NCBI GenBank assembly: GCA_032622095.1
Contig: CP136061.1
Location: 232,500,944 to 232,564,943, forward strand
DNA from: Siphonodentalium dalli
Taxonomy: Eukaryota; Mollusca; Scaphopoda; Gadilida; Siphonodentaliidae
Length of the DNA: 64,000 nt
Reading direction: 5' to 3'
Below the pieces are notes generated by a model. That model was not told the DNA's origin. It was given only the letters and a program-made list of their open reading frames with translations, and searched no databases. The position numbers were made by a program, and so were the translations under genes. This document shows, one piece after another, positions 1 through 12,101 of this stretch (positions are counted from its first letter, which is position 1; every line of letters starts with the position of its first letter).

Positions 1-3000
1 GAATTTATAACATAGACAGGGTGTGTGCGGAAGTATTAAATCTCCCATCTCTGCCTCTATTTGAACCAAATGTAAATCCCAATCTATGAGATCCATTGAT
101 CTAGTAATCCCAAATGGTATATTATAGAAGTTTCATGTTCATGGCACCTCTGATAAGTGTTCCATGAAATCATCAGCATACTAAATAAGACACATCATTA
201 TCACATATGAAAAGAAGTCAATAGCCTATATAAACATAATATTATAACACTTGCCTGTACAACTGCATATACGACAGCACATGTGAATTAATCTAATTTA
301 AATTGATATGAATGACACAAATAACTGTTATTTCTTTATCAAACGCTGTCAGATATGATAAGATCTCATTTCATGCACATGAGACATTAGAGAGAATGGC
401 AGGTAGACAAGCTTTATATTGTCAGTGAAAGTGACATCCAAATAATATTGTGGCATCAGGAATGTGAAAGAACAACATTTGTAACAGGCCGGGGTACATA
501 TACTTATTTTGTCCCCTCCATTGGCAAGGATAACAATCTGTTCGTGATTTTTCTCCCAGACCCATGGACCGATTTCAACTAAACTGTGTGGTATGATTCG
601 ATGTACTCTGGCGGATGTTATAATGCGGTTAGTTTTTCAAAATTAAATAAAAAATTAATAATTAAAATTATTTCTTTTAATATATTTTGTGTTTGGTTAA
701 ATTACAACAAAAAATTGGAGTTATGTCACTGGCTCCGCCCACATTTGACCCAGTGACCGCATGAACAAATCTGAATCCCAGTCAATCAAGGACCCTTCAT
801 ACCAAATATGAACCCATTCGACCTGATGGTACACGAGAAGAAGTCGTTTTAAGAACTACTAAATAATTATGGCCCTGGCTTTGCAACTATTTGACTTGGT
901 GACTTCATTTTAACAAATCTGAATACCAGTCACCTATGGAACATCCACACAATTATGAACCCATGCGGTCCTATGGATCTAAAGAAGAAGATGCTCAGAG
1001 AAATGTTGACGGATGGATGGACGGTACGACGGATGGATGGACGGACGGACGACGGACGAGGAGTCGCGACTCCACCGGAGCTTTATCTCAGGTCAGCTAA
1101 AAAGCGTTCCGTGTTAGTCTATTCTTGATATGGTAGAAATAAAGATAGTTTGTTTCACCTACATGCGAAAAATTATAAACAGATGGAAAAGGGTTATGAC
1201 CATGGTAAATATTTCATGAGGCCGGCATATATATATATATCGTTTATTTTGCCACCAATCTTATACATTCTTCCAAATTACGTAGACAAAATTTGAAGTT
1301 GTAGTGAGCCACAAAATGAACAGAATCTCATGACAATATAGACGTTTAATTTCATTGGGTCACTTATATAGGCGAGCATCATTATATATGTCACTTAATT
1401 TTCTGTTAAACTAGATAGCTATACTCTTATTTCTTAATTTACCTGCTGGATTATGTAGATAATATACGCTACAGTCATTATCGGGTTCAAAACGTTTGAT
1501 ACACACAATTTATTCAGACCAAAATTGCAGATATCGTTCGAATAAATATCCTGTAAAGAACCGTAACAGCAGTGATTGCATTGCAATAGAATCATAACAC
1601 TCATAAGTTGTGATTGTGAGGCTTATTATCAACCCATATCACTGGCCATATCGGGATATTTTCTCTGCTATTATACAGATAACACAGGTATACGTTATAC
1701 TCAGTGATCGTCTTCAGAATGAGTTTCACACTCGATATGCCATCGAAAACAAAGGCATTTTTTGTACATGTGTTGATTTTCATTGTTTACATGTTGATAA
1801 TTACACGCTAACTCGCTATCTCCGAATTAATTTGGTATAAAGTTCAGGTTTTGGTAAAACGGCACTTCAGAAATGTTTAATTTATTTAAGATATGGTAAA
1901 GTGCTGTAATATGGACACAACGGGGAATATGGAGACCCCATGCTTCGGCCTGATTCAGTTTGTTTGAGTTACGCATTTCGCCAATCAATTTCCATGTAGA
2001 AATTGCAATGCCCTCTAAAATAAGAGAGACCACACAATCATGGATTTAATTAAAATTCGAGTGTCACACGTAAGTTTTTAAGTCTATAAACACTATTTGA
2101 TTTGAATATTCTTTCGAACAGTCTGACCATTGACATGTTCATGCGTTCAAGCCAGTTAATATATTTTGTAACTTGGCTTGTAATCACCGGGCACCGGCTT
2201 CCGGCATCTGGGCGTTTAGTCACAACTGAAATAAAAATAAGTGCGAATTATAACAAATGAAGAGCGCAAATCCCTTTTAACAAAATCACATTTGATACGT
2301 CTTCTGATACATGGTGTATATTCGTATTTTGTGGATGAAGTGCTGCTAAGAACGGCTTAGTTGGAACGATAAGACGGCTTCAGTCGGCCATTCTATTTTT
2401 ACGAGAAAAAGTAGCGCCCTTTCTTGGAGCGAATTTCTGCAACAATTTCACTGCGTAGTGGACCCATTTGGAAAAAATTACATTCCCTGTGTCTAATCCT
2501 ACATTATGATATACTATACGCCCCATTATGTGGAATATATCAGCTGAAATCGATCCTGCACGTAATTGTAAACATCGAGTCTATGTTTAGCTGTTTTTAT
2601 CAGCGCGTGTTTGCGTGTTCGCCATTACAATATTAGTAATAAAACAGCCATATTGTAGCTAAAACGAGTGCGCAGTATTCCACTGCGTTATTTTATACCT
2701 AAACTTGTTGTTTGCTAGCGTATTCATCGAGATATCTAAATTCTAAACATTGATGTCGAACGCAGTTTTCCGTGTTTCGTGGCACCTTCGCATGGGTGGG
2801 TTAATCGGTCTCTAGATGTGCATAAATCACAGCTTCGCTCGAATTAATAGATTTGTGTTTTGCAATAGATGATAAACTTCATTTTAATACCAATTTTGCT
2901 TGTGGGCATAGCGTTATCGCTGTAAAAATGCATTTCTACAGCTGTTCCAAGGCCTTGATTTCGACAATTTCATGTTAGGTCAGTTGTCGACCGAATAATG

Positions 3001-3194
3001 ATACTTTTGGTGTCCGGTCAGTGGCGGGGTTTATATGTGTGGCTAGGGCGAATGTGGGCCTTTCGTTAGACATCAAAAAGAGCCCTCTACGTATTGTATT
3101 CCTCGAGATATCGGCCATCCCACGCAATTTGAAATTCTGTCCCGCAGATTGTCGTTCTATCCCCCATATCCCATCCCATCCCGCAGATTGTCAT
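1..3194. other. Non-coding stretch, no gene recognised
   Basis: AT-rich sequence with only short open frames, none resembling a known protein. At about 549-640 the text resembles the Helitron-like sequence at 8076-8160 (a CCGATTTCAACTAAA-type motif followed by a TGGCGG motif), and at about 1030-1090 it ends in a hairpin-like stretch. This part is probably an old non-autonomous transposon whose ends I cannot fix. Confidence 0.5.
1010..1060. repeat. GGAT/GGAC tetranucleotide microsatellite
   Basis: Tandem GGAT and GGAC tetranucleotides. The same microsatellite is present in the second duplication copy at about 43589-43637. Confidence 0.85.
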
Positions 3195-3301
3195 GTCCCA
3201 CTTTATGCTGATGACCTAGTTTTGATCAGTAGGTTAAAGAAAAGTTTACAAAATTTCCTTAATTCAATTGAGGATTATTGCCTGAAATGGAGATTATGAA
3301 C

Positions 3302-4375
3302 AGGGATGTGGCTAGAGGGTCTCCACGGGGGGGGGGGTGTCCACCATTGGGAAATTCCAACTGCACCCCCCCCCCCCTTGAGTCGGAATCACACCAACAC
3401 AACTTTTTGCATAATTCCATTTGCACCCCCCCCCCCTTCTTGAGTCGGAATCACACTAACACAACTTTTTGCATAATTCCATTTGCACACCCCCTTGTAC
3501 CTCATGCTCAGGCCTAATTTCCTATATATTCATAAGCCATGCTTCTATGTTCCCAGTATGAGAACATTAAGATATTTTAACCTGAAAATTGCCCAAAAAA
3601 AAAAAATAGTAGTCTAATTCCAGACAAATGCACACAGCTACCGACAACAGACCAGGAAAAAAGAAAATTGTGAAAACTATACAAGAAAATCGCAAATCCT
3701 AGCACCTAGACTGGCCTCAACTGAAGCTTTCCTAGTGTTGGAAATTTCAAACCTCATGCTCCCCCTCAGGTTCGAAAATTCTTCAACTGATGACCATTTA
3801 TGTCTACAAGTTTGACCAAATGTAGTAAAATATTGTTTTGCTAAACTAATTAGCAGTTTCGTATTGGCCATGTGGATGGGGCAATGACACACCGGGCCGA
3901 CCATGGTTCGGCCGGTGTGCGAAAATTTTGAAATCTGAACAAGAAAATCGCAAAATCCTAACATCTAGACTAGCCTAAAGTCTTCTTAGAGTTGGACACC
4001 CCCCCCCCACTTAGGTTGTAAAATTTTCAACTGATGACAATTTCAATGACAATGTTGACCAATTGTATGACACTATTGTTTTCTTAAATTAACTAGAAGT
4101 TTTTGACTGGCCACGGGGGAGGGACCAGGACACAAGCTTTCCAAGTGTTGGAAATTTCCAACCTGTCACCCCCCTAAGGTTGGAAAATTTCCAACTGATG
4201 ACCATTTCTGTCAAAATTTTTGACCAAAAATAGGAACATATGCAAATATTGGTCGAAAAACAATAAATTCCCCCAATAAATTGTTTTTACCTGAAATTAG
4301 GAATTTCCAACTATTGAAAATATAGCTCTCTGCTGGGTGAGACACCCCCACACACCCCCTCTAGCCACATCCCTG
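3302..4375 (+). mobile_element. hAT-like MITE inside LINE fragment, copy A
   Basis: The terminal inverted repeat CAGGGATGTGGCTAGAGGG lies at the left end and its reverse complement at the right end. The insert is flanked by the 8-bp direct repeat ATTATGAA at 3294-3301 and 4376-4383. An 8-bp target duplication with a CAGGG-type terminus is characteristic of the hAT superfamily. The 1074-bp interior has C/G homopolymers and repeated TTGGAAATTTCCAAC-type blocks, and no transposase, so it is non-autonomous. It interrupts the LINE directly after its KWRL block, so it is younger than that insertion. Confidence 0.88.
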
Positions 4376-4626
4376 ATTATGAATCAATCCAGTATCAAGA
4401 ATTAGGGCATGCACTACATGCACTGAGTCTTTTTCATCAATAATACAAAGATAGATTGTGCATCAGATTATAATTATTTAGGGATTACAGTTTCATCTAA
4501 AGGTGATTTTAAAAATGGATGTGAGGTTTGGGGAGGTTATCTACATAACTTATCTGATCACCTTAGCCCATCAACGCTTATTAAATAAACACTTTGACAA
4601 AGACCCATTTGAAAAATTTGCCTTAA

Positions 4627-5209
4627 AGGGGTACTGTACGCCATTTTCATTAAATTTCCGGTGACAACAACGATCTAATATCGATAATATATAGAAACAT
4701 AAGTAATTTGAGTCGAAGATGTATTCTGTAAACGCTCAGGTTAATAGGCTATCTTAAAATTTAATAATTTAAAATTTAATAATTTGATATAAATTGAATT
4801 TATGACTGGAGCCATAAAATGGCGTCAATTAAATTACGAATTACCGTAATCAAAAATAGTAATTGAGGGATACTGGATTTTTAAACCGATCGCACACACG
4901 ATTGCTTAAAATATTATGATGATACGGGGAGAACACTCAAGCCACTCACTGACTAGCGACGATACAATAACTTAAATGATTATATGGGACTAGTATGCAT
5001 ATAATATAACTTTTATTTGATTCATTTGGTTGAAAACTTTACAAAAATTACTCGACAACGACAATTTGTATTTTTGCATTCCGGTAAATTTGTCATCCGT
5101 AACATGACTTCGTACTCAGCAGACTTTCAAATAATGGAAAAATTGTTACCTTATTCTCCGACTCGGAGACTATAGAAACCAACAACAACATGTGGCGTAC
5201 AGTACCCCT
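4627..5209 (+). mobile_element. TTAA-target MITE, copy 1
   Basis: The ends read AGGGGTACTGTACGCC and its reverse complement, with TTAA on both sides (4623-4626 and 5210-5213). The second duplication copy has the uninterrupted site with one TTAA near 47142-47146, so the 583-bp insert and its target duplication are shown directly. TTAA duplication is typical of piggyBac-type elements. No coding capacity. Two more copies lie at 28294-28885 and 29256-29843. Confidence 0.92.
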
Positions 5210-6178
5210 TTAAGTTTTTATAAACAAATGGTATGAGTTAATTCTAAGGCTACTAATTTGGCGACTCGTGGTGAACTGGGAAGATTTCCACTGGGCTTTA
5301 AAGTAACCCAGCAAGTTATACGTAATGTTTATCGAATTATCAAACCTTAACGACAGTTCGCTACTACATGATGCTTATTTGTGTAATCGGAATACATATT
5401 CCAAGGGTCAAGTAACATGGCTCAACTCCATTCAATTATTGACAGTTCTACATATAAACATATATGGGATAGGAAATACGTAAAAGCAGGTTGAAAATAG
5501 TATAATGAGTAACCTAAGGTCCAAATATATAAAACAATGGCAAATACAAACCCTTCACTCTGAAAAACTTAGGACTTACATAACTATTAAAGATAATTTT
5601 GGTTATGAGAACTACCTATTTCATAAAAAAAACATGTAAGTACCGGCATAAGAAAACACTTTGTAGATTAAGGATAAGCGGTCACTCTCGGCACATTGAA
5701 ACAGGCAGACATACTCGTCCGAAAAAACTGACATTAATGACAGAAAATGTAACAATTGTAACAGCATTGAAGATGAGGCTCATCTCATATTGTATTGTTC
5801 ACAGGAACAGTTATGTTTGATGCTTTAAATAGTTTTATTGATAGATTCTATTTTTACCAGAAAACGAGAAACTTAAGATAATTCTAAGTTGTAATGAGAA
5901 TAATATATGCACAGTTGTAACTAAGTTCCTAGATGCAATATTAAAGGGCAGAGGTCAAATATAAGTTCTGAAAATGGTAATATACACAACAATGTATTTA
6001 CAGATTATGTTGTTCTCAGTTGTGCATTGTTCATTATAATTCATACATGATCGTATTTTCCCAGGTGCTGCTGGCATGATTCAGTCATCAAATTTCATCG
6101 TTCCATTTGACCCATCACTACCATTAAACCAGATCATGCCAACCTCATTAGCATCATCATTTTGAGGTAAGACCATTT

Positions 6179-6640
6179 GTGACCCGCCATATCAAATCCA
6201 GTTGTAAGTCGGGATTTTTTTTACCCTGTGCCAATGCATTCTCTTATATATGCGAGTCGACCATATGTCGCCTCGCATATATAAGAGAATGCATTGGCCT
6301 AACAATTTTTTACAATTTTAATAATGTTTTCTTGTATTCTTTAACAATTTTATAATTTCACCCATACAGAGCCCCAGACAAACATGAGCAGACGACACTC
6401 TTCTATATGCTTCTATATGTGTGTGGGGCTCCCTGCAGGGTAATGGGTGTTTTTTTTATTTTATGTCCTAAAAAATGTAAGAAACATTTATTTAAAAAAA
6501 AATGATAAAAAAATTGTTAGGCAAATGCATTCTCTTATATATGCGAGGCGACCTATGGTCGACTCGTATATATAAGAGAATGCATTGGCACAGGGTAAAA
6601 AAAATCCCGACTTACGACTGGATTTGATATGGCGGGTCAC
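6179..6640. mobile_element. Foldback element with two internal palindromes
   Basis: The termini GTGACCCGCC and GGCGGGTCAC start a long inverted repeat (about 120 bp per side). Each arm itself contains a near-perfect palindrome of about 69 bp, at 6230-6298 and 6521-6589, built on GCCAATGCATTCTCTTATA and its complement around a GTCGAC-type centre. The 220-bp middle is AT-rich and non-coding. The target duplication is unclear (possibly ATTT). The second copy, 48114-54694, has lost its middle and carries a LINE there. Confidence 0.8.
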
Positions 6641-7110
6641 ATTTCCCCTCTCACTTTCCTTTTAATGACTATTGAACCAGCTGATTGAACTGAAATCTAG
6701 TGCAAAAATAATATTCATTCATTAATGCATTTCTATTACCTTTTTGCTATTTAAGTATTAAATTTAATTTAGCCATTTCCTTTCAATAACTATTTAACTG
6801 GAATCCAGTGCAAATATCATCAATGCATTTCTATGCACCTGCTTTTTGCTATTTAATTATTTAAGTTGATTTAGCCATTTACTTCACATGTGACAAATAT
6901 TTGATTATATTTTCTTCTGACCATACCTTATATAAGTCATATAATAATCATTATTGGTGCACACAATACTCTATTAATAGGCTACTAATAATTATCCTTT
7001 TCAACCTTTTATAGAAATCTTTCACCCATTTATACTCATTCTTATCTGTAACTTGTGTCTGTTTCTCATTCTCACCTAATGAACTAGATACATGTATAGC
7101 TAAATATAAC
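6641..7110. other. Non-coding stretch with Helitron empty site
   Basis: AT-rich sequence with weak internal repetition (the 6710-6780 and 6780-6860 blocks resemble each other). The A|T junction at 6923|6924 is the unoccupied counterpart of the right end of a Helitron at 56344|56345. No gene seen. Confidence 0.6.
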
Positions 7111-8058
7111 AGGTGGGGGGGGGGGGGGGGTAATAAAAATTTGCAGGAAGGTATGCCGGGGTGGGTGGGTGTCACGAGGGGCAAAAAACGCGTTTTTATA
7201 ACCTCATACAAATTTTTAACTAAAGACATTTTGTGCCCTTATTTGACATGTGTAACAGTTTAAAACATATTATAATAATTTATAACTGCAAACACACCAT
7301 ATTTATGTTACTGGGACCTCATATGGGCCTTAGTGGAGATGACATTAAGCTATGGCATCTTGCATATGCGGCGGTGGGGTGAAAACATCCCTTCTCGACA
7401 CCCGTCGGAAAGAAGCTTCGAGAAATGTAAAACTGAAATAAATAAAGTTGTCTTGATGTAACTAAAGCCCAGATCATTGTGTGGATGGAAAAAGAGAGAG
7501 CAACTGTCTCAAACATTAATGTGACTATCAATGGCTAGAATATAACTGTCATCACACTGCTCATCAGTGCATCAAGCTAATCAGTGAAATATTTGCATGT
7601 CTATCAACTCATATATTACCTGTTACTCTCACACACCTAAAATATCCAAGTCTGGCATAGTGACTGTTTGTCATTTATTATAACAGACGTTGCTTCAGTA
7701 GACTAACAAAAGTGTTAAGGCATAATGCTAGATAATGGGCTGGTTGACAGACTAATCGGGAAATGGTTAGAAATTATGGAATTGTGTGTATCCTGTACAA
7801 TGACCTAAGTATGCATATAAAAATAAACTTGTCCTGATGTAACTGAATGCCTAGATCACATGTGCATGGAAAAAGAGCGATCAACTGTCTCAAACATTAA
7901 TGTGACTATCAATGGGTAGAAATATCTGTGATCAGTGCATCAAGCCAATCAGTGAATTATTTGCATGTCTATCAACTCAGATGATCTCTCACAAAACCTA
8001 AAGTATCCAAGTCTGGTAGAGTGCTGCGACTGCTTGTCATCTGTATATATGAGTAGGA

Positions 8059-8180
8059 TCTGTCGGAATTTTTCTCTCAGACCCCTGGACCGAGTTCAAC
8101 CAAATTTGGTGTGGTGTCTCGGGGTATAATTATACCCTGGCGGAAGTTATAATGATGTCAGTTTTTCCAAACTTTTAATT
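8059..8180 (+). mobile_element. Helitron-like 5' fragment (378-bp family)
   Basis: It begins with TCTGTCGGAATTTTTC after an A and matches the start of the complete copy at 9878-10255. It is cut at about 8180, where a different Helitron fragment begins. Confidence 0.65.
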
Positions 8181-8183
8181 GAA

Positions 8184-8478
8184 CAAATTCGCTTCGCTTC
8201 GCTCATCGAAAATCATTGCGTAAATATATTACGCCATCAACATATCGTGACGTGATCGCGTTAACTTTTAACCGGCCGATGTCGCGTTAACTCATCACCG
8301 GCCGAGGTATCCGCAAATGACATTGGGCTATATATCTCGGAAACGGGTGGAGCTATCGACATGAAATTTGGTATGTGAATGTATCTTGCATGCGCAGACC
8401 AGATCTCTGAAACGGGTGGAGCAATCGACTTGAAATTTGGTTTTTGAATAGCCCGGACGAAGTCGGGTCACCTTCTAG
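8184..8478 (+). mobile_element. Helitron 3' fragment
   Basis: It matches the 3' half of the unit 13821-14492. It ends with the hairpin CCCGGACGAAGTCGGG followed by TCACCTTCTAG, the Helitron-type 3' end. The next unit begins immediately. Confidence 0.8.
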
Positions 8479-8929
8479 TCTATTATATATTTTGAAAGAT
8501 CTGTGTGTGTGCGTGTGTGTATCTGTCTGTGTGTGTGTAATCGATGAACTCAAAAACGACCGACCCGATTTCGATGAAACTTGGTACGTGGGGGTATTTT
8601 CGGCCGGGGGTTAACATAGGCCTATTGATTTGCCCGTGCGACGTGACCTTGACCTTCAAAACTCATATCTCGGGATCCGCAGTGCTATCACGCCGGATTT
8701 AGCACTGCGATGCAGGGGGGATAACTCTATATTCATACGTCGACGAACGTTAGCAATTTGCAGGCATGCAATTACGCATCGTGTATTTTTCCCAAAATTA
8801 TAACATTTACAATATATATTGTCAATTTGCAGGCTATTAAAAATCGTGCATCTATCCCAAAATATATCATTTATTACAATTTCTGATATATAAATTTTGT
8901 TACAGCTAATATTCTTAGGTCTATTGTCG
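8479..8929 (+). mobile_element. Helitron 5' fragment (1.04-kb family)
   Basis: It begins TCTATTATATATTTTG directly after a CTAG end and matches the first 450 bp of 14493-15534, including the GT microsatellite and a CGATTTCGATGAAACTTGG motif. It is cut at 8929 by the tandem-duplication breakpoint in a G run. Confidence 0.8.
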
Positions 8930-10002
8930 GGGGGGGGGGGGGGGGGGGGTAATAAAAATTTGCAGGAAGGTATGCCGGGGTGGGTGGGTGTCACGAGGGG
9001 CAAAAAACGCGTTTTTATAACCTCATACAAATTTTTAACTAAAGACATTTTGTGCCCTTATTTGACATGTGTAACAGTTTAAAACATATTATAATAATTT
9101 ATAACTGCAAACACACCATATTTATGTTACTGGGACCTCATATGGGCCTTAGTGGAGATGACATTAAGCTATGGCATCTTGCATATGCGGCGGTGGGGTG
9201 AAAACATTCCTTCTCGACACCCGTCGGAAAGAAGCTTCGAGAAATGTAAAACTGAAATAAATAAAGTTGTCTTGATGTAACTAAAGCCCAGATCATTGTG
9301 TGGATGGAAAAAGAGAGAGCAACTGTCTCAAACATTAATGTGACTATCAATGGCTAGAATATAACTGTCATCACACTGCTCATCAGTGCATCAAGCTAAT
9401 CAGTGAAATATTTGCATGTCTGTCAACTCATATATTACCTGTTACTCTCACACACCTAAAATATCCAAGTCTGGCATAGTGACTGTTTGTCATTTATTAT
9501 AACAGACGTTGCTTCAGTAGACTAACAAAAGTGTTAAGGCATAATGCTAGATAATGGGCTGGTTGACAGACTAATCGGGAAATGGTTAGAAATTATGGAA
9601 TTGTGTGTATCCTGTACAATGACCTAAGTATGCATATATAAATAAACTTGTCCTGATGTAACTGAATGCCTAGATCACATGTGCATGGAAAAAGAGCGAT
9701 CAACTGTCTCAAACATTAATGTGACTATCAATGGGTAGAAATATCTGTGATCAGTGCATCAAGCCAATCAGTGAATTATTTGCATGTCTATCAACTCAGA
9801 TGATCTCTCACAAAACCTAAAGTATCCAAGTCTGGTAGAGTGCTGCGACTGCTTGTCATCTGTATATATGAGTAGGATCTGTCGGAATTTTTCTCTCAGA
9901 CCCCTGGACCGAGTTCAACCAAATTTGGTGTGGTGTCTCGGGGTATAATTATACCCTGGCGGAAGTTATAATGATGTCAGTTTTTCCAAACTTTTAATTG
10001 AA
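8930..10002. repeat. Tandem duplication 1, unit 2
   Basis: Near-identical to 7111-8180. It starts at a run of about 20 G joined directly to Helitron sequence. It diverges from unit 1 at about 10002, where unit 1 switches into a different Helitron fragment. Confidence 0.85.
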
Positions 10003-10255
10003 CAAAAATAAAATAAAATTGGTTTTGTTAAATTGAGCAAGGAATTCAATCTAAAAAAATAAATATATTAAAACAATATATATAAATCAAAATGTTTCAA
10101 TGACCAAATGTGCTTGAAGCGCACAAAGGGGCCGCCGCTAAATAAAGGCTCTGTCAAAGGTCAAAATGTGTGCCAATAAACTCCCACAAAGGGAGCCACA
10201 GGTATCTCCGACGCTGAATATAGCTAGGCTCCCAAAGGGGGCCTGTTTCAGCTAG
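9878..10255 (+). mobile_element. Non-autonomous Helitron, 378-bp family
   Basis: It starts A|TCTGTCGG and ends with an AGGCTCCCAAAGGGGGCCT hairpin, a short spacer and CTAG|T, matching Helitron end rules. The interior has a GGACCGAGTTCAACCAAATT motif and a purine-rich 3' third. No coding capacity. The empty-site junction is suggested by the similar flank at about 7670-7700. Confidence 0.65.
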
Positions 10256-10645
10256 TTTAGTATAATAGAAGTAAGTTGCTCCAGTAGCCTAACATAAGTG
10301 GTATGGAATATGTTAGATATGGGCTGGTTGACAGACTAATCAGGAAATAGTTAGAAATTATGAAATTTTGTGTATCCTGCACAATGACCTAGGTTTACAG
10401 ATGATCAGCAATTTATAAAACATTTTTTTTTCAATTAAAACAGCTTCTGAAACAGGTTAAACTGTTATTTGAAATAATTGAGATAATTCCCAGTCATATG
10501 AGTGATATTAGTAGAGTTTTATGCGATTTTAGACCAATTTTAGTGAAATTTGGGGGGTGGGTACGTGTAAACAAAAATTGGGAGTAATTTTTTTTTTTTT
10601 TGCAGGTTTGGGGGTGGTGGGTCCCCGAAAATGCCAGATGCAAAA
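10256..10645. other. Non-coding spacer
   Basis: Diverged copy of sequence around 7690-7810, then AT-rich text with T-rich and G-rich runs near 10550-10620. No gene seen. Confidence 0.5.
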
Positions 10646-10851
10646 AAAAAACCGGCATACCTTCCAGGGGGGGGGGGGGCGTACAAAAGTTTTATCACAC
10701 AGGGCCGGGGTGGTGGGTCCGAAGAGGCCCGAAAAAATGAGTTTGTGCAAATTTTTTTCTATTCACATTTTTGCCCTTGTTTTAAGTTGTTTTCAAATAT
10801 ATTCATTAATAATTGTGTTCTAAGGCAGGTTAAGACCTTTACAGACACTTA

Positions 10852-11646
10852 CACTCTTATGACTAATGTGTAGGTTTTCTACACAAAATCTGTAGCCCTG
10901 CTACACAACCATTATTCAATTTTGCTCTTAAACATATTTGTGTAGTATATGTGTAGTTTCATATTCGTACACAAATTGTGTAACAATTTGTACACATAAA
11001 TGGGTAATTGTTTACACATTTATACACAACTGTGTGTATAAAATCAACACATATCCCTTACACATTTTGTGTAGGTTCTTACACACACAGTTTGTAGAAA
11101 AGAAATGCAAGTTCAGTAGTCCGACCGGTGGGTATAGTATTAAAGATATATGCATATTTATATGTTAAAACTTTCATGGCGCATAGTGGTATGTAGTATT
11201 TTGTTCTGTACTGTGAGTTTTTGCTTTGAATGAACAAACCAGAGTCGAGGCGTGATTGCATAATATTAGTATTATTACAACAATCATAACAAGAGTCTAA
11301 GGGCAGTAATCGCCATGAAAGTTTTAACAAATAAATCCGCATATACTATTAATACTAAACCCACAAATTGGAATTCTGAACTTACGTCCTTGTCTACGAT
11401 CGCTGTAGATTGTATTCCAAAAAATATACTCAAACAATATGGCCGTCACGTAGCAGGCTATGAAACTGAAGGCACCGCAATGCGCATGTCTACGTTCTTA
11501 CACAATTATGTGTAACAAAATATACACATTATGTGTAGAACGGCACTTGTCAATGTATTTGTATGTAAAACTACACATTGCTATGTGTATTAACCGGCTT
11601 TACACATTTGAAGTGTAATCGTTTCTACACATTAGTTATAAGAGTG
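10852..11646. mobile_element. TA-target foldback MITE rich in TGTGTA motifs, copy 1
   Basis: Flanked by TA at 10850-10851 and 11647-11648. The termini read CACTCTTATGACTAATGTG and, on the other strand, the same with one mismatch. Inner inverted repeats (11165-11181 against 11311-11327) fold the whole element. The outer 250 bp on both sides are packed with TGTGTAG, TACACA and similar motifs every 15-25 bp. TA duplication suggests a Tc1/mariner-type element. Non-coding. Confidence 0.82.
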
Positions 11647-12101
11647 TAGGAACAGGGTAGGTATAACTATAAGATATAAGTAATACAGGGGAGATCTTCC
11701 AAAAACATACCTATACCGGGCAGGGTGGGTGCATATCAGAGGCCTGAACAAAATTGTTGGTGCAAATTGTTTTCAACCCACATTATGGACATTGTTTTAA
11801 GTTGTTTTCACTAATAAATGTGTTCTAACATAGATTATGACCTTAACCAACACTTAAGAACATATGTAGGTATAAGATAAAGCTCTCTCTGGTGCCAATA
11901 AAAGTGATGACTGAATAGGAGTGCTGGTTTGCATTTCACCTCAAATTAATATTGAATAGTGCCTGATAGTGCTGGCATTTTCACTCTGGCATGTCTAATG
12001 ACCAAATAATACTAGTGCTTCAGAGTGCTGGCTAACAAAATACCTCAAATAAAAAAATAAACATGCCAGCCTGTTTATTTGGCTCCAAAGAGTGATACTT
12101 A

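Larger units (their letters stand above)
3195..5950 (+). pseudogene. Decayed LINE ORF2 fragment (RT to 3' end), copy A
   Basis: At 3201-3299 a frame reads LYADDLVLISRL and ends SIEDYCLKWRL. This is the catalytic YADD box and following KWRL block of a non-LTR reverse transcriptase. After the nested MITE at 3302-4375 the remnant goes on with a DYNYLGITVSSKG-like block (about 4465-4510). Near 5740-5800 there is a Cys/His block of the type CNNCNSIEDEAHLILYC, typical of the C-terminal zinc knuckle of LINE ORF2. Many stops and frame changes show it is dead. It is split by two later insertions (3302-4375 and 4627-5209). The 5' part is missing; upstream is a short CCGCAGATTGTC repeat. The 3' boundary is approximate. 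Confidence 0.75.
1..7559 (+). repeat. Segmental duplication, copy A
   Basis: This block is repeated in the same orientation at 42576-54769 and 56345-56978 with only scattered substitutions and small indels (position 1 aligns with 42576, 1601 with 44178). It starts before the window, because base 1 is already inside the match. Copy A alone has the MITE at 4627-5209 and the unique stretch 6715-6923. Copy B alone has a LINE and a Helitron cluster. Apart from the mobile elements listed separately I see no host gene. The alternative to a true duplication is two haplotypes assembled in series. Confidence 0.9.
7111..8929. repeat. Tandem duplication 1, unit 1
   Basis: It starts at a run of G and repeats almost exactly from 8930 with an offset of 1819 bp (7319 aligns with 9138). 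The unit includes a repeat family with G tracts, diverged internal repeats (7566-7850 resembles 7855-8040) and Helitron pieces from 8059. A third partial copy of its left part is 56532-56978. Confidence 0.85.

Noticed and set aside
3021-3200. Upstream part of the frame containing YADD as genuine LINE protein
   Set aside because: Before 3195 the frame crosses a CCGCAGATTGTC/CCCATC repeat that does not resemble RT. Only the part from about 3201 matches.
6951-9350. Frames with poly-proline tracts and repeated short proteins at 7319 and 9138
   Set aside because: Proline runs come from G/C homopolymers, and the repeated frames are the tandem duplication. No family resemblance.
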